Translations under genes and position numbers: made by a program | Notes under the pieces: generated by a model | Databases searched by the model: none | Seen by the model: only the letters and a program-made list of their open reading frames with translations | Told to the model about the DNA's origin: nothing | Source of the DNA: Bifidobacterium moukalabense DSM 27321 | GTDB taxonomy: Bacteria; Actinomycetota; Actinomycetes; Actinomycetales; Bifidobacteriaceae | Length of the DNA: 64,000 nucleotides | Assembly: GCF_000522505.1 (NCBI RefSeq) | Contig: NZ_AZMV01000002.1 | Span: forward strand, 248,177 to 312,176 | Direction: 5' to 3' | Part shown: positions 1-13,183 of the stretch, in pieces | Numbering within the stretch: position 1 is the stretch's first letter | Layout of the letters: the number at the start of each line of letters is the position of its first letter

Positions 1-561
1 ATTGCGACCGCACCGCTGCTGTACGTGTTCGTGCTTGATGAGCACCGCAATGCCGCCATCGCCTCCACGAAGGGCGTGGATACCGCTTCCGACGCGTTTA
101 CGCTTAACGGTAGCTATCGGTACTCGCAGGCCCAGAACGACGCCGTACTGGCCCTGCATGCGATGGAGACCGCCGCATATTCGCTCGGTCTCGGTTGCGT
201 GATTCTCGGCTCACTGCTGAACGATGTTCCGGCGCTGATCGATCTGCTGAATCTGCCGGAATACACCTATCCCGTATTGGGCCTTGCGATTGGCAAGCCG
301 GATCAGGAACCCGCGGTCAAGCCGCGTATGCCGCGGTCGATGCAATTCTTTGAGAACGAGTATCCGGATAGCGACGAGACCGTGCTGTCCGGCTTGGCCG
401 GGTTCGATGAGGCGGTGCATCAGTATTACGATTTGCGCAACGCCGACCGTCCGGTCGATGCCTTCAGTGATCAGATCGCATCCAATGCGGTCGATGAAGG
501 TGTGAACGGCAAGACCGTGGCTCCGAACGCCAAACGTCAGGGTTTCCGCTTGGATCGCTAG
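1..561 (+). CDS. NAD(P)H-dependent flavin oxidoreductase / nitroreductase, 3' part
   Basis: The reading frame is open from the first base, so the start lies upstream of the window; 186 codons are visible. The protein has the C-terminal layout of the NfsA/FRP branch of FMN-dependent nitroreductases. There is a helix with GLGCVILGSLLND around residues 63-75, then the family hallmark YPVLGLAIGKPDQEPAVKPRMP at about 92-113, followed by the acidic, Asn/Tyr-rich tail usual for this branch. These enzymes bind FMN and reduce nitroaromatics, quinones or flavins with NADPH in the cytosol; the physiological substrate cannot be told from sequence. A good terminator follows the stop codon. Family assignment is fairly secure, exact activity is not. 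Confidence 0.8.
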   Translation: MATAPLLYVFVLDEHRNAAIASTKGVDTASDAFTLNGSYRYSQAQNDAVLALHAMETAAYSLGLGCVILGSLLNDVPALIDLLNLPEYTYPVLGLAIGKPDQEPAVKPRMPRSMQFFENEYPDSDETVLSGLAGFDEAVHQYYDLRNADRPVDAFSDQIASNAVDEGVNGKTVAPNAKRQGFRLDR

Positions 562-615
562 TCTCGCTGCTCAAGCCTTCGGGACTGCATCCCTATCTTC
601 ATACCACGATCATGA

Positions 616-657
616 TTGCCCCGTCCGGTTGATCCGTCGGACGGGGCAAATGTTTTT
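616..657 (+). terminator. Rho-independent terminator after the flavin oxidoreductase
   Basis: Twelve-base arms TTGCCCCGTCCG (616-627) and CGGACGGGGCAA (638-649) pair perfectly around a 10-base loop and are followed by ATGTTTTT. It sits 55 bases past the stop codon of the upstream gene on the same strand. Confidence 0.85.
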
Positions 658-731
658 ACGACTGATCGGCTATGCGCTCTTCATGCCAGGGATTCATGGG
701 CGGGGATTGCGCTGAGATTGGATTCGAGCGG

Positions 732-989
732 CTATTTTCTGCGGGGCTTATAGCCTTTCTTGCGGGAATGGGGCTTGAGCTGTTGATTGAACGGCACATA
801 TGCGTAGCTGGATTGTGGATTGCGATGCGTCAGATGCCATGTTCCACAGAATTCGCAACGGTACACCCACAACTCAGTGCCGCGTTCACGCCAGCTTTGG
901 TCGGCGGCTTGCTGAGCCGTTGCCTTGTCGTGATACATGATCTTATTCGACTCAGTGCAACGTTTGGGTACGAAATAGTGCATAAGCAT
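732..989 (-). CDS. Small Cys/His-rich protein of unknown function
   Basis: An 85-residue protein with a conserved-looking core: an N-terminal Cys at residue 11, a charged helix with AAQQAADQSW, then YRCEFCGTWHLTH at about 43-55. The CxxC plus following His residues suggest a single zinc-binding site, and the tail is basic (KPHSRKKGYKPRRK). Short proteins with a similar Cys / CxxC-GxWHLT arrangement are widespread in actinobacteria and phages, but no function is known to me. No good Shine-Dalgarno precedes either possible start (ATG at 989 or the Met two codons later). It lies between a terminated gene and the rrn terminator, so it probably has its own promoter. Confidence 0.55.
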   Translation of the reverse strand: MLMHYFVPKRCTESNKIMYHDKATAQQAADQSWRERGTELWVYRCEFCGTWHLTHRNPQSSYAYVPFNQQLKPHSRKKGYKPRRK

Positions 990-1119
990 TCAGTGTATCT
1001 ATGTGTTCGGATGTGCCGGCCCACAGGCCGGGGTGTTCCCCCATCGGTGGGCAGCGGGTGGGGTCGTGCGGGACACCGGAAAGGAAGGAGGGCAAAAGGC
1101 CACGCAAACACGCACAAGA

Positions 1120-1170
1120 CCCCCTCCCCGGGAGCCCGCCGAAGGCCCCGGGGCCGGAGGGCAAGGGGCC
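1120..1170. repeat. GC-rich palindromic segment resembling the rrn terminator arm
   Basis: The text CCCCGGGAGCCCG at 1135-1147 recurs in the rrn terminator at 1196-1208, and a GGCCCCGGGGCC palindrome follows at about 1144-1155. This looks like a decayed or secondary termination hairpin just beyond the main one. No gene is apparent in 990-1180. Confidence 0.4.
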
Positions 1171-1180
1171 GCCGACAACG

Positions 1181-1233
1181 AAAAGGGACCCCTTCCCCGG
1201 GAGCCCGACAGGCTCGACCGGGGAAGGGGTCCC
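1181..1233 (-). terminator. rrn operon terminator
   Basis: Sixteen-base perfect arms, GGGACCCCTTCCCCGG (1185-1200) and CCGGGGAAGGGGTCCC (1218-1233), pair around a 17-base loop. On the minus strand the stem is followed by TTTTCGTTG. It lies just past the 3' end of the 5S gene and ends the rrn transcript. Confidence 0.9.
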
Positions 1234-1239
1234 AACGGT

Positions 1240-1358
1240 TGGATGCGGCGGCGCGTTACTCTCCCACACCCTCCCGGGTGCAGTACCATCACCGTGCCAG
1301 GCCTTAGCTTCCGGGTTCGGAAAGGGACCGGGCGTCACACCTGGGCCATGGCCACCGC
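1240..1358 (-). rRNA. rrf: 5S ribosomal RNA
   Basis: Read on the minus strand, the segment contains the conserved 5S blocks: CCCGGTCCCTTTCCGAACCC, GAAGCTAAGGCC and GATGGTACTGCACCCGGGAG, followed by GGGTGTGGGAGAGTA. Ends are placed by comparison with the usual 117-120 base length and by terminal pairing of TGCGGTGGCCA with the 3' GCGCCGCCGCA. It is the last gene of the rrn operon. Confidence 0.92.
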
Positions 1359-1581
1359 AAGACCAAAAACAACGGAACAGGAAACCATCACGGAAACCGT
1401 TCCGGCATACGCTCCAACCCCGCACGGGACTGGAACCCGTGGCGGTTTGGGAACCGGCTAGTAGACGCGAGGCAAAGCCCATCGTTTTATCGTATTCGTG
1501 ACCAATTCCGGCGCTATTGTCGCCTGGAACGATCCCGCAGCAGGAAAGACGCGGACCCGACCCAACCACAGGGGTCGGGAC
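1359..1581 (-). other. 23S-5S spacer
   Basis: About 220 bases of rRNA spacer. It contains a short hairpin (CGGTT/AACCG near 1442-1456) and a tRNA T-arm-like stem near 1424-1440, but no complete tRNA fold. I see no protein gene here. Confidence 0.6.
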
Positions 1582-6651
<5,070 letters not shown>

Positions 6652-6835
6652 AAACCTTCATGAAGAGAACCAAACAATGACCCTCAAAAACAAAGAAAAT
6701 CGACATCGCCTTATCAGGAAAGGCGCATCGCACGAAAACCCCGTCCCGTTCGACCGGTCTCCCGGCACCCGCGCAACGCGCGGGCCGTAGGACGGACTGG
6801 CAATCATTTGACCATAAAGAAGTAGTACAGATACG

Positions 6836-6851
6836 CTCTTGAGTTCTCAAA
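6836..6851 (-). promoter_or_regulatory. rRNA leader antitermination-type box
   Basis: Minus strand TTTGAGAACTCAAGAG, about 185 bases ahead of the mature 16S 5' end. The same core occurs in the 16S-23S spacer (4841-4856), which supports a shared role in the rRNA transcript. Confidence 0.55.
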
Positions 6852-6919
6852 CCACCACCGCACCAGCAGACCGCCCCGAACCATGGGAGCCGGGCCGCCG
6901 TGCTGAGCAGCAAGAGACA

Positions 6920-6948
6920 AACATACACGGGAACCCGCACCCACGCAA
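6920..6948 (-). promoter_or_regulatory. Possible rrn promoter
   Basis: On the minus strand TTGCGT (6943-6948) and TATGTT (6920-6925) are separated by exactly 17 bases, about 70 bases before the leader box. Both hexamers are only partial matches to consensus, so this is a candidate. Confidence 0.3.
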
Positions 6949-7148
6949 CCCAGCAGGCGCGAAAAGGCCCAAAACCGTTGCGAACACACGACTTTACCGG
7001 CGTGTCGCAAACCACCCTGCACGGCCGACATCACCGCCGGAATCCCATGAAACAGCAATCGCACTGCACGAAACCGAATCCCCAACGGCGTGTCGTCACC
7101 GCAATCGGGCGCTACCTGCGAGGAACGTCACGCAGGTGGGCGTCCGCT

Positions 7149-8849
7149 CTACCAGCGACGTCCGCAATGCTTGCCGCCGAGGCCTGATCTGCCGTCCGCT
7201 CCCCAAGGACCGCGCCCTTCGGCGCGGAGCATCGCGAGATGATGCTTCATCGCAACCAGCATGATATGGGCGTCTTCCAAGCCAAGGTGACGTTCCGAGT
7301 TCGAGGAATCCAAGGCACCCTGACGTTTAGCGTAGGATTCCAACGTATTGTCGCCATACGGATGCTTGTCGTCGGGAATCGAACCATCATCCCACCGGCG
7401 GCTCATCGGCAACGTATCGATGATCGTAATATTGCCGGCACGGTAGCTTTCCGCATATCCGGCGACATTCAACATGAAGAAGCCATGCTCGAAACGGGCG
7501 TTGTGCGCCACATACGGCTGCTGTTCCAGGCGTTGCAGCAATCCGATCTGAGCCGCCGGCCACTCGTCGAACAGACGGAATCCCTCGGCACGGGTACGAA
7601 CATCGATGCCGGTGAGTCCAAGAATCAGGTCGTTGCCGATAGCGGCGTTCTCAGACGTGACGCCAAAAGACAGACGGGCCTGGCCGTAGGCGTTTCCGGC
7701 CGCGTATGAACTCTGCTCGTACCGGTATTCGGCCGGGGCATCGGCAGGACGCGACGAAATCATGTTCATGAACTCGAACCCGACATCGATGATGTACGTA
7801 CGAGCCGGATCGGTGCCCGTGGTCTCGATATCGATGCCCATCACGTCGTCGACATCCCGGCCGGGAAGGTAGGCGTCCCGCCAATCCGGCTTTCCGTAAT
7901 CGTCGAGACGACGCGCCTTCTCCGACCGATTCACACGACCGGCCGAGGAGCCCGAATCATCGTCGAACAATGTGGAACCGCCGGGACTGGTCACGCCGCT
8001 CAGGTTTGCGCGCGACATGGCGTAGCGGCCGGAGCGCTCCTGCTCACGTGTGGCCTTGCGTCGGGCCGCACGACCGTTGACTATCTCGGCGGTACGATCC
8101 TGAATGTCGTCCAGTTGAATGACGGACTCCGAAGTCTCGACGGATGCCGATCGGTCACCGTTCGCGGCATCGGCAACGGGCGCGGCATCCACTGCGTCCG
8201 TGGCTCGTATATACGGATGCAGCACCGGCACGGTAACGCGTTCACGACGTTCTTCCGTGACCGTCCACAGATGCATCAGCACACCGATCTCACGCAGGAC
8301 GGCGATCTCGTCACACAGACGACGATTCGCATACGCAAACGCGCGCGGTAAACGATAGGAGGCGATCAGACGGTCGAAATCCGTCATGAACGTCGTATTG
8401 CATTGCGCAAGAATCGACTCAAGCCGATCGCGAATCGCAAGATCGCGTTGCAGCAGATCGTGCAGTTGACGTGCCGAAGGCGACGGAATGGACCGTTCAG
8501 CCACGCAAGCCTCGGCCACGGAGGATTCGGCCGCAGAGGAACGCAGGTATTGCAGCATCGCCAGCAAATCAATATGCTGCGTCGCCGCGGCACCGATGCC
8601 GTGCTCCATATCGAGTGAGGCGACCCATCGCCAGTCAATCGACTGATTGTCGGCGTTCTTCGGCATCATCGCCGACCACTGATCGATGTCGTTCCTGGCC
8701 TCGGACAGCCAGGAACGGCCCGTCTGCACTGCTTCGTTCATATCTCGAATCGTAGCCGAACGACGGACGATTTCACCCAGCCGACACCGTACGGCCGAAG
8801 CACGAATGGATTCTCCCACCGCTCTCTGCTCACGGCGGACACGCCTCAT
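7149..8849 (-). CDS. DnaQ-type 3'-5' exonuclease domain protein
   Basis: A 566-residue protein. The last 230 residues form a DEDDh exonuclease. Motif I is MGIDIETTGTDPARTYIIDVG (Asp and Glu metal ligands, about residues 339-359), motif II lies in PYVAHNARFEHGFF (about 460-473), and motif III is ERHLGLEDAHIML (His and Asp, about 526-538). These proteins remove nucleotides 3' to 5' from DNA or RNA, as the epsilon proofreading subunit or as free-standing repair or RNA-trimming enzymes. The first 300 residues show no domain I recognise; they are helical and end in a low-complexity linker. The annotated start at 8849 has no ribosome site; the Met at 8741 (MNEAVQTG) is an alternative. It transcribes toward the rrn operon. 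Confidence 0.75.
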   Translation of the reverse strand: MRRVRREQRAVGESIRASAVRCRLGEIVRRSATIRDMNEAVQTGRSWLSEARNDIDQWSAMMPKNADNQSIDWRWVASLDMEHGIGAAATQHIDLLAMLQYLRSSAAESSVAEACVAERSIPSPSARQLHDLLQRDLAIRDRLESILAQCNTTFMTDFDRLIASYRLPRAFAYANRRLCDEIAVLREIGVLMHLWTVTEERRERVTVPVLHPYIRATDAVDAAPVADAANGDRSASVETSESVIQLDDIQDRTAEIVNGRAARRKATREQERSGRYAMSRANLSGVTSPGGSTLFDDDSGSSAGRVNRSEKARRLDDYGKPDWRDAYLPGRDVDDVMGIDIETTGTDPARTYIIDVGFEFMNMISSRPADAPAEYRYEQSSYAAGNAYGQARLSFGVTSENAAIGNDLILGLTGIDVRTRAEGFRLFDEWPAAQIGLLQRLEQQPYVAHNARFEHGFFMLNVAGYAESYRAGNITIIDTLPMSRRWDDGSIPDDKHPYGDNTLESYAKRQGALDSSNSERHLGLEDAHIMLVAMKHHLAMLRAEGRGPWGADGRSGLGGKHCGRRW

Positions 8850-8898
8850 GCCAGCGAAGAGGCAACGGAACAGAATGGCGCAACTACGCGGCTTGCCT

Positions 8899-8916
8899 CA
8901 TATATCGCATATATCG
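8899..8916. repeat. Tandem 9-mer CATATATCG x2 upstream of gadB
   Basis: CATATATCG is repeated head to tail at 8899-8907 and 8908-8916, followed by CACATGCGTATG, about 145 bases ahead of the gadB start. It may be a regulator site for gadB or for the divergent exonuclease gene. The function is unknown. Confidence 0.35.
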
Positions 8917-9061
8917 CACATGCGTATGAGCACGGCTCGAGAGCGTGATCTGGATTCCCCGGTAGTGAATATTGGTGGTTTTCACAGGAAAATTGAAGAT
9001 TCGCCGCTCTACGTTGGCATCGGAGCGCAGAGAGCGTTCCGGATGATGAAAGGAAGTCGCA

Positions 9062-10492
9062 ATGTCAATAGCACATTCCAGCATCAATACCATCGCAGCA
9101 GGTTACGGCTATTCCGGCGGAGCCGATTCCGACAGCGTGGAGGTCAATCCGCTGTTCGCCCGCCCGAAGGAAGCCAAGGCCTTCTCGAAGTTCAAGATTC
9201 CGCAGGAAGGCAGCCTTCCGGAGACCGCCTACCAAGTGGTGCACGACGATGCGATGCTCGACGGCAACGCACGTCTGAACCTTGCGACCTTCGTGAGCAC
9301 TTGGATGGACGATTATGCGAACCGCCTGTATATGGAGGCGGCCGACAAGAACATGATCGACAAGGATGAGTACCCGAAGACCGCCGAAGTCGAATCCCGT
9401 TGCTGGCATATGCTCGCCGATCTATGGCATGCACCTGATCCGATGAACACCATCGGCACCTCTACCATCGGTTCCTCCGAGGCTTGCATGCTGGGTGGCC
9501 TGGCCCTGAAGCGCCGTTGGAAGGAAGCGCGCGAAAAGGCCGGCCTGCCGACCGATCGGCCGAATCTGGTGATGAGCAGCGCCGTGCAGGTGTGCTGGGA
9601 AAAGTTCTGCAACTACTTCGATGTGGAACCGCGCTACGTGCCGATCTCCGAAGAGCACAAGGTGCTCGACGGCTATGACCTCGACAAGTACGTCGATGAG
9701 AACACCATCGGCGTGGTGGCCATCATGGGCGTGACCTACACGGGCATGTACGAGCCGGTCAAGAAGATCTCCGACGCGCTGGACCGCATCGAGGAACGCA
9801 CCGGACTCGACGTGCGCATCCACGTGGATGCCGCTTCGGGCGGTATGATCGCGCCGTTCATCCAGCCTGATCTTCAGTGGGACTTCCGTGTCAAGCGTGT
9901 GTACTCCATCAGTACCTCCGGCCATAAGTACGGTCTGGTCTACCCGGGCCTGGGCTGGGTCGTATGGCGTGAGACCGCCGACCTGCCGGAAAGCCTGATC
10001 TTCAAGGTGAGCTATCTGGGCGGCGAAATGCCGACCTTCGCGCTGAACTTCTCTCGTCCGGGCGCTCAGGTGCTGCTGCAGTACTACATGTTCCTGCGTT
10101 TGGGCTTCGAAGGCTACCGCCGCGTACAGCAGGCCGCGCACGATGTGGCGAAGTATCTGTCGGGCGAAATCGCCAAGATGGATGACTTCACTCTGTGGAA
10201 CGACGGTTCCGACATTCCGGTATTCGCTTGGATGCTCAAGGACAAGCCGGATCGCAAGTGGAACCTCTATGATCTGCAGGATCGTCTGCGCATGAAGGGC
10301 TGGCTGGTGCCGGCCTACCCGATGCCGGTGGACCTGACGCAGGTGACCGTACAGCGCATCGTGGTGCGCAACGGCTTCAGCCGCGACATGGCCGAGGCAT
10401 TCATGAAGGATCTGAAGGCCTGCGTGAAGTATCTGGATGGTCTGAAGGCCCCGATGCCGAGTGAGGCACGGGTCTCCGGATTCCATCACTGA
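9062..10492 (+). CDS. gadB: Glutamate decarboxylase
   Basis: A cytosolic PLP enzyme of 476 residues that turns L-glutamate into GABA and CO2 while consuming a proton. The pyridoxal lysine is K289 in the group II decarboxylase motif TSGHKYGLVYPG. Other family blocks are EPRYVPISEEH, VAIMGVTYTGMYEPV and HVDAASGGMIAPF. Length matches bacterial GadB. The start is set by AAAGGAAG a few bases before ATG 9062. The antiporter gadC lies 256 bases downstream on the same strand, the usual acid-resistance pair in GABA-producing bifidobacteria such as B. adolescentis, B. dentium and B. angulatum. The acid-sensing C-terminal tail region with a His-His end (SGFHH) is present. High confidence. Confidence 0.96.
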   Translation: MSIAHSSINTIAAGYGYSGGADSDSVEVNPLFARPKEAKAFSKFKIPQEGSLPETAYQVVHDDAMLDGNARLNLATFVSTWMDDYANRLYMEAADKNMIDKDEYPKTAEVESRCWHMLADLWHAPDPMNTIGTSTIGSSEACMLGGLALKRRWKEAREKAGLPTDRPNLVMSSAVQVCWEKFCNYFDVEPRYVPISEEHKVLDGYDLDKYVDENTIGVVAIMGVTYTGMYEPVKKISDALDRIEERTGLDVRIHVDAASGGMIAPFIQPDLQWDFRVKRVYSISTSGHKYGLVYPGLGWVVWRETADLPESLIFKVSYLGGEMPTFALNFSRPGAQVLLQYYMFLRLGFEGYRRVQQAAHDVAKYLSGEIAKMDDFTLWNDGSDIPVFAWMLKDKPDRKWNLYDLQDRLRMKGWLVPAYPMPVDLTQVTVQRIVVRNGFSRDMAEAFMKDLKACVKYLDGLKAPMPSEARVSGFHH

Positions 10493-10601
10493 GTTACCGA
10501 CGATTACCATCCTCCGTCGCTCCTATGCGTGGCACCTCACGCCAGCGGGAGGTAAGGGGAAATTCCGTCTGCCTTAGCGTATCGCTCCATCAGCGGGAAA
10601 A

Positions 10602-10657
10602 GAGGCTTCGCCCGCCCCAACGGCGTCTCCCGTCAGGGAGAACAAGGGCGAAGCCTC
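10602..10657 (+). promoter_or_regulatory. Stem-loop between gadB and gadC
   Basis: Perfect 12-base arms GAGGCTTCGCCC (10602-10613) and GGGCGAAGCCTC (10646-10657) enclose a 32-base loop. No T-tract follows, so it is more likely an mRNA structure that tunes gadC relative to gadB (stability, attenuation or processing) than a plain terminator. Confidence 0.45.
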
Positions 10658-10692
10658 GCCTGCCTTGGTGGATACCGTCTGCTGGCGGAGGG

Positions 10693-10708
10693 TGGGGAGG
10701 AAATCATG
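10693..10708 (+). promoter_or_regulatory. Strong ribosome site that does not match the gadC frame
   Basis: GGGGAGGAAATCATG places an optimal Shine-Dalgarno before ATG 10706. That ATG opens a 71-codon frame (to 10921) overlapping gadC in a different frame. The gadC frame is closed by TGA at 10734-10736, so this site cannot start gadC directly. It may drive a leader peptide coupled to gadC, or mark a small indel. Confidence 0.5.
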
Positions 10709-10748
10709 TTTGTTCCTACAACGATTATGTTTATGAAAGCTGGCTGCA

Positions 10749-12344
10749 ATGACAGTTCATGCAAAGAAACCGCTTGCCGTGATAGCGCACAATGCGAGTG
10801 CGGCGGCGCATCCAGGATTCGCACGTTCCGGAGCGGGCGCGGTCACGAGACCGTCCAAGTCGCCTGCCGGTGCAGGCAACCACGCGCATACGGGCGCACA
10901 TGCACATGCCGGGGCGAGTAGCAAAGCCCTGATGTCGGTCGGCCAGCTGGCCATGCTGACCGTGGTGGCGGTGGCTTCACTGCGTTCCCTGCCGGCCATG
11001 GCCGATTATGGTCTGGCCTCCATACTGCTGTACCTGATTCCGGCCGTGTTCTTCCTGGTGCCGGCTGCATTGGTCGCGGCCGAACTGGCCACGGGCTGGA
11101 AGGGCGGCGTGTATGTGTGGGTGCGTGAGGCATTCGGCAATCGTTTCGGATTCCTTGCCATCTGGCTGCAGTGGGTTCAGAACGTGGTGTGGTATCCGAT
11201 TCAGATCGCCTTCATCGCGGTAAGCCTCTCGTATGTGTTCGGTGCCGGAAATCTGGGCAATAACGGCGTGTACGTTGCCGCAGTGATCATCGTGCTGTAT
11301 TGGATCAGTACGATGGTGGCTTTGCGTGGCGGCAATCTATTCGCCAAGGTCGGCTCGGTCTCCGGACTGATCGGCACCCTGTTCCCGGCCCTGCTGCTGA
11401 TTGTGTTCGGTGCGGTCTGGCTGGGCATCGGCGAGCCGGTGCATACTTCCATGCATGCTTCCGCACTGCTGCCGCCGTGGACCGGCATCGCGTCGATCGT
11501 GCTCATCGTCTCCAATGTGCTGGCCTATGCAGGCATGGAGGTCAACGCCGTGCACGCCAACGACATGAAGAACCCGGGTCATCAGTTCCCGCGCGCCATC
11601 GCACTGGCCACCGCGCTGATCCTGCTCGTGTTCATCCTGCCGACCCTGGCCATCGCCTTCGCCGTGCCGCATGATGAGCTCGGTCTGATCGATGGCATCA
11701 ATCTGGCGTTCAAGGAGTTCTTCGATCACTTCGGCATGAGCTGGGGCACTCCGATCATTTCGCTGCTGATCGCGCTTGGTGCGTTCGCTTCCGTCGTGAC
11801 CTGGATTGCAGGACCTTCACGTGGTCTGCTGGCGGCCGCACGTACCGGTCTGATGCCGCCGATGCTGCAGAAGCGCAACGCCCGCGGCGTTCAGGAGGGC
11901 ATCCTGATTCCGCAGGGTGTGATCGTGACCGTGCTGGCACTGCTGTTCGTGCTGATCCCGAACGGCAACACCGCCTTCGCGACGCTGGTCGATATGGCCA
12001 CCGCACTGTACCTGGGGATGTACATGCTGATGTTCGCCTCCGCGATCCGGCTGCGCAAGACCCATCCTGAGGTCAAGCGCACGTACCGTGTGCCGGCGAT
12101 TCGACTGATCGCAGGCGTCGGCTTCATCGCCTCCGCCGCGGCCTTCGTGCTGACGTTCGTGCGTCCTGCCGGATTCACCGGCCTGAGCACCACGGCCTAC
12201 GCGGTGCTGGTAGCCGTGGTCGTAGTGGTGCTTGGCGTGCCGCCGCTGATCCTGTATGCGATGCGCAAGTCGAACTGGGATATGCGTTCGACCGAGGAAA
12301 AGAACGCCGATGCAAAGGCGATACTGGTGAATCCGGAGGGATAG
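10749..12344 (+). CDS. gadC: Glutamate/GABA antiporter (APC family)
   Basis: A 531-residue membrane transporter that exchanges extracellular glutamate for intracellular GABA and completes the acid-resistance cycle with GadB. About twelve hydrophobic helices begin near residue 60 (LMSVGQLAMLTVVAVASLRSLPAMADYGL). The GWKGGVYVWVREAFG and YAGMEVNAVHANDMKNPG blocks are typical of the glutamate/GABA branch of the APC superfamily. Residues 1-58 are a hydrophilic Ala/His/Gly-rich extension, not usual for the family. ATG 10749 is the first possible ATG in frame, because TGA closes the frame at 10734. Its ribosome site is poor, whereas a near-ideal one lies at 10693 in another frame. The true start may therefore be further in, such as M62 (MSVGQL). 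Confidence 0.93.
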   Translation: MTVHAKKPLAVIAHNASAAAHPGFARSGAGAVTRPSKSPAGAGNHAHTGAHAHAGASSKALMSVGQLAMLTVVAVASLRSLPAMADYGLASILLYLIPAVFFLVPAALVAAELATGWKGGVYVWVREAFGNRFGFLAIWLQWVQNVVWYPIQIAFIAVSLSYVFGAGNLGNNGVYVAAVIIVLYWISTMVALRGGNLFAKVGSVSGLIGTLFPALLLIVFGAVWLGIGEPVHTSMHASALLPPWTGIASIVLIVSNVLAYAGMEVNAVHANDMKNPGHQFPRAIALATALILLVFILPTLAIAFAVPHDELGLIDGINLAFKEFFDHFGMSWGTPIISLLIALGAFASVVTWIAGPSRGLLAAARTGLMPPMLQKRNARGVQEGILIPQGVIVTVLALLFVLIPNGNTAFATLVDMATALYLGMYMLMFASAIRLRKTHPEVKRTYRVPAIRLIAGVGFIASAAAFVLTFVRPAGFTGLSTTAYAVLVAVVVVVLGVPPLILYAMRKSNWDMRSTEEKNADAKAILVNPEG

Positions 12345-12379
12345 TCTCCGTGACACCTTCTTCGTCGGAAGAATGATCT

Positions 12380-12436
12380 GATATACGAACAAGCGGCTGT
12401 TCCCTTCACAGGGAGCAGCCGCTTGTTCGTATATCG
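12380..12436. terminator. Bidirectional terminator between gadC and def
   Basis: A long inverted repeat, with arms from GATATACGAACAAGCGGCTG (starting 12380) and its complement CAGCCGCTTGTTCGTATATC (ending 12436), has only a few loop bases (TTCAC). It lies between the converging gadC and def genes and would stop transcription from both sides. Confidence 0.85.
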
Positions 12437-12437
12437 T

Positions 12438-13094
12438 TTACAGATCGAAGCCGAGTTCGGCGGCGGCTTCGGTCGGTACCGGGTCCTCACACCAGAAATC
12501 CTCAAGATTCTCATTGGTGGTCAGGCTCCGGATCTCCGCCTTATCGATATACAGCTCGCCGCTGAGATGGTCGGTTTCATGTTGGAAGATGCGAGCCGGC
12601 CAGCCGTGCAGATGCTCCTCATGCTTGTTGCCATCCTCATCCTGCCATCGGGCGGTGATGTCAAGCCAACGCTTGCGCACCGCCTGATAGCCGTCGAAGC
12701 TCAGGCAACCCTCGTAGAAGCTGCGCGTTTCCGTGCCGATCGGCTCATAGCTGGGATTGATGATCACATGGAACGGGAATTCCGCCGCTTCACGCGGATC
12801 GCCGTCGTCATCCTCACGCACATGGTCTTCCAATACGGCCAAGGCAAGGCCCAGACCGATCTGCGTGGCCGCAAGGCCCACGCCAGGCGCCTCCAGCATG
12901 GTGACGCGCATGGTATCGATGAGCTTGTCGAGCGTCTTACGGCTCAGCTGTCCCTCGTAGGCTGCGGTCTGCTGGCGCAGCACCGGTTCGCCGGCCTGCA
13001 CGATCGGCAGCAGCTTTTCCTTGCCGCCGGATTTAATGAGCTTTTCGACCTCACGGTTGAGTTCGAGATTCACTTTTGCATTACGTCCAAACAT
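12438..13094 (-). CDS. def: Peptide deformylase
   Basis: Removes the N-formyl group from nascent proteins at the ribosome. All three family motifs are present: GVGLAATQIG (motif 1), EGCLSFDGY (motif 2, with the metal-binding Cys) and FQHETDHLSGELY (motif 3, HExxH). The protein is 218 residues, longer than the 170-190 usual because of a 40-residue N-terminal lead-in and an acidic C-terminal tail, as in other actinobacterial type enzymes. ATG 13094 is chosen because AAGGAAAACGGAG precedes it; an in-frame GTG seven codons upstream lacks a site. It lies downstream of glmM on the same strand. Confidence 0.95.
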   Translation of the reverse strand: MFGRNAKVNLELNREVEKLIKSGGKEKLLPIVQAGEPVLRQQTAAYEGQLSRKTLDKLIDTMRVTMLEAPGVGLAATQIGLGLALAVLEDHVREDDDGDPREAAEFPFHVIINPSYEPIGTETRSFYEGCLSFDGYQAVRKRWLDITARWQDEDGNKHEEHLHGWPARIFQHETDHLSGELYIDKAEIRSLTTNENLEDFWCEDPVPTEAAAELGFDL

Positions 13095-13152
13095 GTTTTC
13101 TCCGTTTTCCTTCACGGCACACTTCTCCCCACGTCATGCCCGCGGCATGACA

Positions 13153-13172
13153 CCTCCCTCATCTGAGGGAGG
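13153..13172 (-). terminator. Hairpin between glmM and def
   Basis: CCTCCCTC (13153-13160) and GAGGGAGG (13165-13172) form a tight 8-bp hairpin just past the glmM stop. There is no clear U-run, so it may only partly terminate glmM transcripts before def. Confidence 0.4.
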
Positions 13173-13183
13173 GAAAAGGGAGG

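Larger units (their letters stand above)
6652..7148 (-). other. 16S leader and rrn promoter region
   Basis: About 500 bases with no convincing gene. Reading toward 16S it contains a possible promoter near 6920-6948, the TTTGAGAACTCAAGAG leader box, and AT-richer processing sequence just ahead of the mature 16S end. The part nearest 7148 also receives transcription from the exonuclease gene, and no clear terminator separates the two. Confidence 0.5.

Noticed and set aside
1424-1440. tRNA T-arm-like stem (ACGGG-TTCCAGT-CCCGT, minus strand) in the 23S-5S spacer
   Set aside because: No matching D arm, anticodon arm, acceptor stem or CCA, and the loop breaks the T-loop consensus at one position. 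It is at most a tRNA remnant.
10602-10657. Simple terminator between gadB and gadC
   Set aside because: The stem is strong, but the loop is 32 bases and no U-run follows. It is kept as an mRNA structure instead.
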